This document shows positions 57,850 to 64,000 of a stretch of DNA of 64,000 bases, in pieces. The notes beneath the pieces are model-generated. The model was not told the origin of the DNA. It did not search any database and saw nothing but the letters and a program-made list of their open reading frames with translations. Source of the DNA: Brachypodium distachyon (lineage: Eukaryota > Streptophyta > Magnoliopsida > Poales > Poaceae). The translations under genes and the position numbers were made by a program. Position 1 is the stretch's first letter. Each line of letters starts with the position of its first letter. Location of the stretch: positions 45,970,650 through 46,034,649 of the forward strand of contig NC_016134.3 in NCBI RefSeq assembly GCF_000005505.3, in the 5' to 3' direction.

Positions 57850-60204
57850 TTACTTGCTTTGGTTCGTCTATTAAGCTGCTGCTGCTCTGCTCTGCTTCAG
57901 CTCCGGCGAGAGGTACGTGTTGCTGTGTGTCCATAGTGAGAAGAAGAAGAAGAACAAAAAAACAGAGTTCGGACCGGACAGATCCGTGGTAATAATGGCA
58001 GTATTATGTGTGGGTCGTACTAGAATGTAAAGGAGAAGGGGATCATGGTTTTTACCGTTTTACTTTTTAGAGTTAACACGATGCTTAATTATATACGGTA
58101 CCACCTTTGTTAGCCGGTCATAGTTCTCTCTGTCAAGCTTAATTGTCAATAAACCATTTTTGTGGCACAATTAAGAGGAAACATTCATACATATATGCAG
58201 TCTCTTCTTTCTTCTTTTTGTGTGAGAATTCTTCATTAATTGGTTATTTCCTACATTGATGCATCACCTTGTATTTATTATTTCTTATTGGTAAGCACAT
58301 AGGGGAGTTGTGTGGGTTGACTGGATTTTAGGGGGTCAATTGCATGGTTTGGTGGCAACAACCAGATCCCAAGTTGAGGGTTTGAGATTTGGTGAAGCTT
58401 TGGGAAGAAGGAAGTACACATGGGACTAAGGTTGTTGGCTAATCTCTCTCTCTCTCCATCTATCACTCTTCTTCTGCACATGGAGTTTGATCATGAGAAG
58501 CATCGGGGACACAAGTGTTAGTTCCTGGCAACAGTTTTCTAGTATAAACCTGATGTCCAATTGCCAACTGCCAGTTGCCAAGGCTTCACTGGCATCAACA
58601 TGTGGAACAGTAGAAGCCTCCATTCTTGGTGAGAAAAAGATACTACTATGTTCCAACTTTGACTTTGAAATCATTTGTTTACACTGGTTTTCTTTTCACT
58701 GGTCCTGTTGTCCGTCAGATAGCTGCTGATCGATCCAGTAATTAACTAGATTAACACTGGGAGCAATTACAGTCGATATTTATCTGGCTACAATTTTACT
58801 ACTTGTACATCAGGTTAGATATAGAACTAAGTTACACAGGCAACTTTGTGAAAAAAGATTTGCAGACTGCACTCACTACTTGGGAATCACAATTCACAGC
58901 CTTTGTTGCAAAGTAAAGTGAGTATTTTCTTTCTGAAGTTTCCATGAAGAGCTTTACACGGCAGATGCCGAGCTACAGAACTAGTGGTTTCCGTGTGGCC
59001 CATGACCCCTGCCTGCTGAATGATAAGGATTCGATCATCACTTTGCAAAGATGAAAATAAACAAATAAAATGTGGCTTTCAGATGGAGCACGCACTAGCT
59101 AAAACTGGCCGAATATATAACTGATGGCCTGTCTGTGCCTCCCAAAAAGATGTAGATGCTCAGATGACAGTGGAGATCGATTATGATGCGATCCAAGATG
59201 CCTTGGAAATTAGAATCTGTTGCTTTTTCTACGTGTATTGCTTAAGAAGATAGCGAAGATCAGCAAAGAGAGATTGATATGGCTTAGAAGCTAAGTAGTC
59301 CTGGTACTTACTACTGTACTACTACGTTGGCGATTAAAGCCCTCATGTGCAGTGCTCCCCTAGCTTTAATTCCCTTTTGCTTGCTTGCTTGCTCCGGTTG
59401 CATTCTTGCTTGCTATAGCTAGCTAGGCTCACTCTTTGGAGTCACTGATTATTTGTCCCTTGAAATTGAGGCGGTATGTGTGCATGTGGCCATTCAGCTG
59501 CTAGAGCAAACAACTGAACCTGCCTAACCGATGGAGTAGATTAAGATGAAGAACACCCTTGGGAAAAGGTTTTCTGAAGGTGGATGAAGGATCTAGAAGA
59601 GTAGTACAGCAAGTCCTACCTAGGCGTTAATCTTGGAACACAAACAGAGGCAACACATTCTGTTGTGTTCTGTTCCATGGAAATTTCCGTGCCGAATAAA
59701 GCGGTTCTCGCACCGAATGACCTCAGAAGATGCTGGTAGGTTTGCTGTTGGATGTCAACAGCAGCAACGTGACATGTAGAAACCGAGCACTCGATGTGAA
59801 GGAGGCAGAGAAGCGTTATTTTCAAGCAGGTACTATGACGTAGGAGTACGTGCTAGTATACTGCTATATATCAGCTTCTGAAAGCTCCGTCTCATCTGAT
59901 CATCTCCTGGATTTTATTAGTAATCCTACTCCATTAGGGACTGTCGAATTACAGTAACACTTTAGTTTGACTTGTACTAGTTTGTTAGCGCCAGAGGTCA
60001 GACTATGACGGCACGAAAGAAGAAATGAAGGAGGACAGACTCTGGTACGAGGGGGCGCGTGCTTGCAATTTTTTCCTAAGAAAGTCAACAACTAACCGAG
60101 CAGAGACGTTTATTATTTCTATGATTATCCGAAGAAATTTCACCGAGTACGACATACTGAAGAGATGGATTTATTCGTTTTTTGGTCACGTGCTGGCGTA
60201 GTTT
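57850..60204. other. Gene-free region
   Basis: NHL 3' flank, then sequence without supported genes. Simple repeats: (TC)n at 58441-58456 and (GCTT)n at 59369-59392. Confidence 0.4.
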
Positions 60205-60348
60205 CAGGCAGCATTAGCTTTTTTTTTTTTTTTAGAATTTCAGGCAGCATTAGCTAGGCGAATGGCTAGCGCGCAGTGACTGTTTTTTCTTTTCTTTTTT
60301 TGGCAGCATTAGCTTTTTTTTTTTTTTTTGAGGGCAGGCAGCATTAGC
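60205..60348. repeat. Poly-T tracts between copies of CAGGCAGCATTAGC
   Basis: CAGGCAGCATTAGC (60205-60218) is followed by 17 T and then by the same sequence at 60241-60254. The whole arrangement recurs about 95 bp on: ggcagcattagc (60302-60313), a T-run, and CAGGCAGCATTAGC (60335-60348). TAGG(C/T)GAATGG follows the second and fourth copies. Confidence 0.8.
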
Positions 60349-60358
60349 TAGGTGAATG

Positions 60359-61602
60359 GCATCTGCCCAGAAGGACGCGTGTTCGTTTAAGTTAAAACTC
60401 TCTGCTTCCGGCCCATTAAGCGGCCAGCCGGAGTCCTCGTGGGCGTCCGTGAATAATTAGGCCCACGCATGTTCTGGGCTGCCGCGAGTTCAACTCAGCC
60501 CAACACAACGCACGGCGCCCTTTCCCCTGACGCTCCGCTCCGTGTGCCGTTGCACACACTAGCCCGGTGTTTGCACTACATAACTTTTTTAAATTTTCTT
60601 TTTTGCATGCATGAGAATGCATGGTGGACAACACATATCATTTCTGGCCAGTGTCCTTGCATTGTCTGATCGAGCGCTCCGCTGATTGATAATATGCTGC
60701 AGGTTGCAACAGAATCGTGCCATGAACACTGCACTGCATTCGCATGCACACGACCGTCGTGCAGTGTCCTTTCCTGCCATAGCCCATATATAGTGATGAT
60801 TAATTGATGTCGACGCTACGAGCTCGACTTATTTATGTACACCGTCAGTTGGTAGGTCGATTTACAATTAACCGTTGTTCAGTGTACGTACCCTTCCTGC
60901 CATCTGCGTTCACTGCATGCATAGATATATATACGAGAGTGTACGTACGACTAATCCACGTGCTTAATTTATACCATATGTATAGATGTATGTGTAGATA
61001 TTTTGAGTCCCGATAGCTAGAGCCAGCATTTTTCTTCTTCCCAAATTGGATTAAAATTCATAACTTCAGCAGTCCATGATCAGGAATCGCATGTGCGCCT
61101 CTAAAAAATAAGAAGGAATCGCCTGTGCGGTAGCCGTACCTACGCAGTTATGCACTGAGCCGCGTGGGGACATGCGTTCATCAGGGTGAACTTTCTACAG
61201 TGCAGCAGATTAACTTCTGGTGTCCCGCATGCATGCTAGCTCTGTTAGGCAGGCTGCATTTTATTTTATTTTATTTTTTGCCGGCAGGCTGCCTTTTAGG
61301 CAACACGTTGTGCAGAATTCACAATTAAAAAAACTCAAGAAGTCGAAGAAAGGTACACGGCATTTTAGACCATCTACATTCTACAGCTCCAAATTTTGAA
61401 TACTATAGGAAATAAATATAGAGGCACTAGCATTTCAACAAATCTTGCTATTCATATTTGAAAGGTTGTAGCTAGCTAGCTAGTGTAGAACGGTAGCAAC
61501 GACGTGCTAGCTAGCTGGAATGTTCTCGGTACTGAGTTGTGTACCGTAGCCGAGACTAATTTGTGCGTACCGCATACAGGAGAGGGTATGTGCCATAGAT
61601 GT
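60359..61602. other. Gene-free region
   Basis: No supported gene. Contains (GCTA)n-like stretches near 61470-61515. Confidence 0.4.
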
Positions 61603-61681
61603 TAGCAATAGATGCGAAGGATTAACTGCCTGAATTACGAGTACGTAGCAATAGATGCGAAGGATTAACTGCCTGAATTAC
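61603..61681. repeat. 43-bp tandem duplication
   Basis: A block beginning TAGCAATAGATGCGAAGG occurs at 61603-61638 and again at 61646-61681 without mismatch, with gagtacg-like sequence after each copy. About 500 bp upstream of the SMXL start. Confidence 0.85.
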
Positions 61682-61969
61682 TGGAGTACGTACGCTGCTG
61701 TCCTTGCTGCTGCTACTCCGGCGGCGGCAGCCACTGCATGAGTGTCCGCCGGCCGCAGTGCACTCCGGGACCAATGGATATAAATCAGCAACAGCTATAG
61801 CAGCTGTAGCTAGCTATATATGCTTGCCTTTATATGTCCACGCAAATCTTTCCGCCGTACACCCCGCTTCTGCACGGTTCGATCTCATGTCGGTCGATGC
61901 CGAGACGTACGTACGCATCACCGTTGCCTGCAGGCTGCAGCCGCAGGTATCGTAATTATGCGCTGTTTT

Positions 61970-62074
61970 TTCCGTTTCATAATTCTTATCCAAATATTGC
62001 ATGTATTTAAACGTTTTGGAAATAGGTACATTTATTTTGGCAAATTTGAAACAAAAAATTAAGAAAGGGGAGAG
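61970..62074. mobile_element. Degenerate Stowaway-type MITE in the SMXL upstream region
   Basis: Keeps the inner family sequence (catgtatttaaacgtttt and ggcaaatttgaaaca) with worn ends ttccgtttcataattc and gaaaggggagag. It ends ~85 bases before the SMXL ATG and may lie in the promoter or 5' UTR. Confidence 0.55.
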
Positions 62075-62159
62075 TAGCTTGCTCCTGCATATATACAGGA
62101 CTATCTCTGTGTATCTATCTGTAGCCCTGGACAAGGATCGAACGAACGGCCGTACGGTG

Positions 62160-64000
62160 ATGCCTTTCGCAATCACGCAGCAGCAGCAGCAGCGGGCGCT
62201 GGGGGCGGATGCGGCGGCGGCCGTGAGGCAGGCGGCGGGCCTGGCTCGGCGCCGGGGCCACGCGCAGGTCACCCCGCTCCACGTCGCCTGCGCCATTATC
62301 ATGTCTTCTTCTTCTTCCTCAGCTCCGGCGGGCGCGGCTGGTCTCCTTCTGCGCGCCGCATTCCCGCTCCAGCAACGGCAGCAGCACGAGGCGGCAGCGC
62401 TCTGGCTCCGGCTCGACGCCGCCGTCGGCCGCCTCCCGGTGCGCGCCGCGGCGGCGGCGCCGAGGATGATGATGGTGCCGCTGTCGAACGCGCTGGTGGC
62501 GGCACTGAAGCGGGCGCAGGCGTCGGCGGCGCAAGAGCAAGACCGGCGGAGCGGCAAGGCGGTGGTGGTGGAGCTGGAGCTGCTCGTGGCGTCCATCCTC
62601 GACGACCCCAACGTCGACCGCGCCGTGCGCGAGGCCGGCGCCGGCATCCTCAGGAAGCAGAAACAAGAGGGCGCCGTCTCGATCGTGGAGCTGTCGTCCA
62701 GTAGCATCGACAGCGAGACGAGTGGCGATAATTCTCGCCAGACGGCAGCCGTCGTCGATCAGGACGGGATGAGCCTCGCGTTGATGCTCAGCTGCCACAA
62801 CCACAGGTATATACATACACGTACAAGTGTACTGCAGCTAGAGTGTGGTGGGGTAATTGTTTCTTTGGTTTCAGAAAGTACCATCGTCCATGCAACTCCA
62901 TATGTACAACATATGCTCCGTGCAAACTAAAAAACACACTAATGTTTCGGGGCGGTCTAGTTCAAGTCAAAGGTATTCAAACGAGTACCAATTATTTTTA
63001 CCAAATAGGTACTTAATTCTTGTTTCAAATTTGATCAAAAATGAATGTATTTATTCCTAAAAAGTGTCTAGATACATGTAATATTTCGACATGAATTACG
63101 GAACGGAGGAAGCAGCATTTTAGCCCCAAAAGTAAATTTATTTTTCGAGATACGCATGCTTTTATTAAATCTCAACATGCAATGGAATACAAGATGTCAG
63201 GTGGCCTTAATAGGTGCAAATAGGCTCCACCCTGCCTCAGTTGTCAATTGAACCCAATTCTATGAGTCTAAACTATTACCTGTTTATTCCTCTTGCAGCC
63301 GGCCTGATCAATTTAGTCAAGCAAAACAAAGAACAGGCCGATCGGCCATAGTCGGCGGCACAAGTGTAGTCACAATGGTCCTCCCGCCATGGCTCCGCCG
63401 CATCAACCAAGATCAATATCATCCAAATCTCACACGAAGCGCATCACAGTACCAACCAAAGTTCAGGGAGCTCACGGGGGAGAACCTCAAGATCATGTGC
63501 CACGCTCTCGAGGGCCATGTACCGCCGCGTCACAGGGACAACGTCCCCGGCGTAGCGGGCACCATACTCCGGTGCCGCTCCGGCATGACAAGGAGGCGGT
63601 GGTGCCCACCCAACTCGTCAGCGACTTGGTTGCTCTTCCGAGGAAAGGATAGGCGTGGCAAGAAGGCCGTGGCACTGGAGCTCACGAGGCTCGTGTTCTG
63701 TACGTACACCGAGTTCGCCTCCAGCGACAGCGACCCCGGACTTAACACCATGAGCAAAGGGAGGTATGCACGGAATAATGGCGCCTATGCCGGGACAAGA
63801 TTGCTCGAAGCGATCTTGGAAAACCCTCACCGTGTTGTGTTCATCGATGGGATAGACGACCTAGATCACGAGTTGGGGGCCGCGATCAAGAACGTGATTG
63901 CGACTGGGAGAATAACGAGATGCAATGGCACTAATGGCGGTCTGGAGGACGCCATCATCGTGCTTTGCTCCGATGGAGTGACGTCGCCTTCCTTGGCTCG
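62160..64000 (+). CDS. SMXL: SMAX1-LIKE (SMXL) Clp-type protein, compact, partial
   Basis: Exon 1 is 62160-62806 (215 codons plus two bases); exon 2 starts at 63299 and stays open to the window end. Exon 1 encodes the double Clp_N domain after a Gln run: LARRRGHAQVTPLHVACAI, WLRLDAAVGRLPV, LSNALVAALKRAQAS, ELELLVASILDDPNVDRAVR. Exon 2 encodes the C-terminal ATPase-like (D2) region: KFRELTGENLKIMCHALE, the Walker A-like WLLFRGKDRRGKKAVALEL and the Walker B-like HRVVFIDGIDDLD. SMXL proteins are repressors degraded in strigolactone/karrikin signalling, or stable regulators of phloem (SMXL3-5). The first ATPase-like domain and the middle region, some 300-350 residues in relatives, are absent: exon 1 joins straight to D2, and the 492-bp intron has no room for them. 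The degron and EAR motif would be beyond the window. Confidence 0.85.
63040..63113. mobile_element. Stowaway-type MITE end in the SMXL intron
   Basis: The terminal half (gtctagatacatgtaatatt, then gaattacggaacggaggaag) of a Stowaway-family element is clear; the left half is worn or missing. It may extend back to about 62975. Confidence 0.55.
63130..63240 (-). mobile_element. LINE 3' tail in the SMXL intron
   Basis: On the minus strand the sequence ccattgcatgttgagattta followed by ATAAAAGCATGCG and an A-rich end matches the frequent 3' terminus of grass LINEs. Only about 100 bp remain. No target-site duplication was established. Confidence 0.5.

Noticed and set aside
61814..62707. Minus-strand 297-aa frame over SMXL exon 1
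   Set aside because: Shadow of the GC-rich SMXL coding strand; Ala/Ser/Arg-rich without domains.

Overview
The window is plant nuclear DNA from a grass, probably a pooid cereal relative. The reasons are introns with GT/AG borders, genes that fall into GC-rich (PUB, NHL, SMXL) and AT-richer (LHW-type, FAR1-type, EXO70) classes, many Stowaway-type MITEs with TA target sites, a Ty1/copia element and several LINE tails. No species can be fixed from the sequence alone, and there are no bacterial, organellar, tRNA or CRISPR features.

Layout. 1-5171: a Ty1/copia retrotransposon on the minus strand, cut by the left window edge, with one LTR, a primer binding site and a gag-pol frame carrying three damaging changes. 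5.2-7.5 kb: two short 5'-truncated LINE insertions with target-site duplications. 7.5-11.5 kb: an intron-less U-box E3 ligase (PUB) gene whose promoter is duplicated in inverted orientation downstream, followed by a truncated direct copy of the PUB 3' end. 12.0-14.2 kb (minus): a four-exon AIPP2-like gene. 14.9-17.1 kb: MITEs. 17.4-20.4 kb (minus): a FAR1/FRS transcription factor. 23.0-24.0 kb: a broken BEL1-like homeobox fragment. 24.8-29.7 kb (minus): a complete ten-exon LHW-type bHLH gene (896 aa). 30-40 kb: gene-poor, with MITEs, tandem duplications and one GC-rich island. 40.9-42.1 kb: a four-exon proline-rich protein of unknown function. 44.3-44.7 kb (minus): a small secreted, probably GPI-anchored proline-rich protein. 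46.0-51.2 kb: a complete twelve-exon EXO70A exocyst gene (648 aa). 54.0-56.0 kb: an internally deleted LINE. 57.2-57.8 kb: an NHL (NDR1/HIN1-like) gene. 62.2-64.0 kb: the first part of a SMAX1-LIKE (SMXL) gene that lacks the usual first ATPase-like domain and runs off the window.

The genes are not an operon or cluster; they are independent loci for ubiquitination, transcription, exocytosis, membrane defence signalling and hormone-type repression. The most unusual structures are the inverted PUB promoter that faces back into the PUB gene, the compact SMXL, the LINE in which the start of ORF1 is joined to the tail of ORF2, and the homeobox relic with its invariant Asn replaced.

Exon borders were placed by hand from splice sites, reading-frame continuity and remembered family sequences; no alignment or database search was run.
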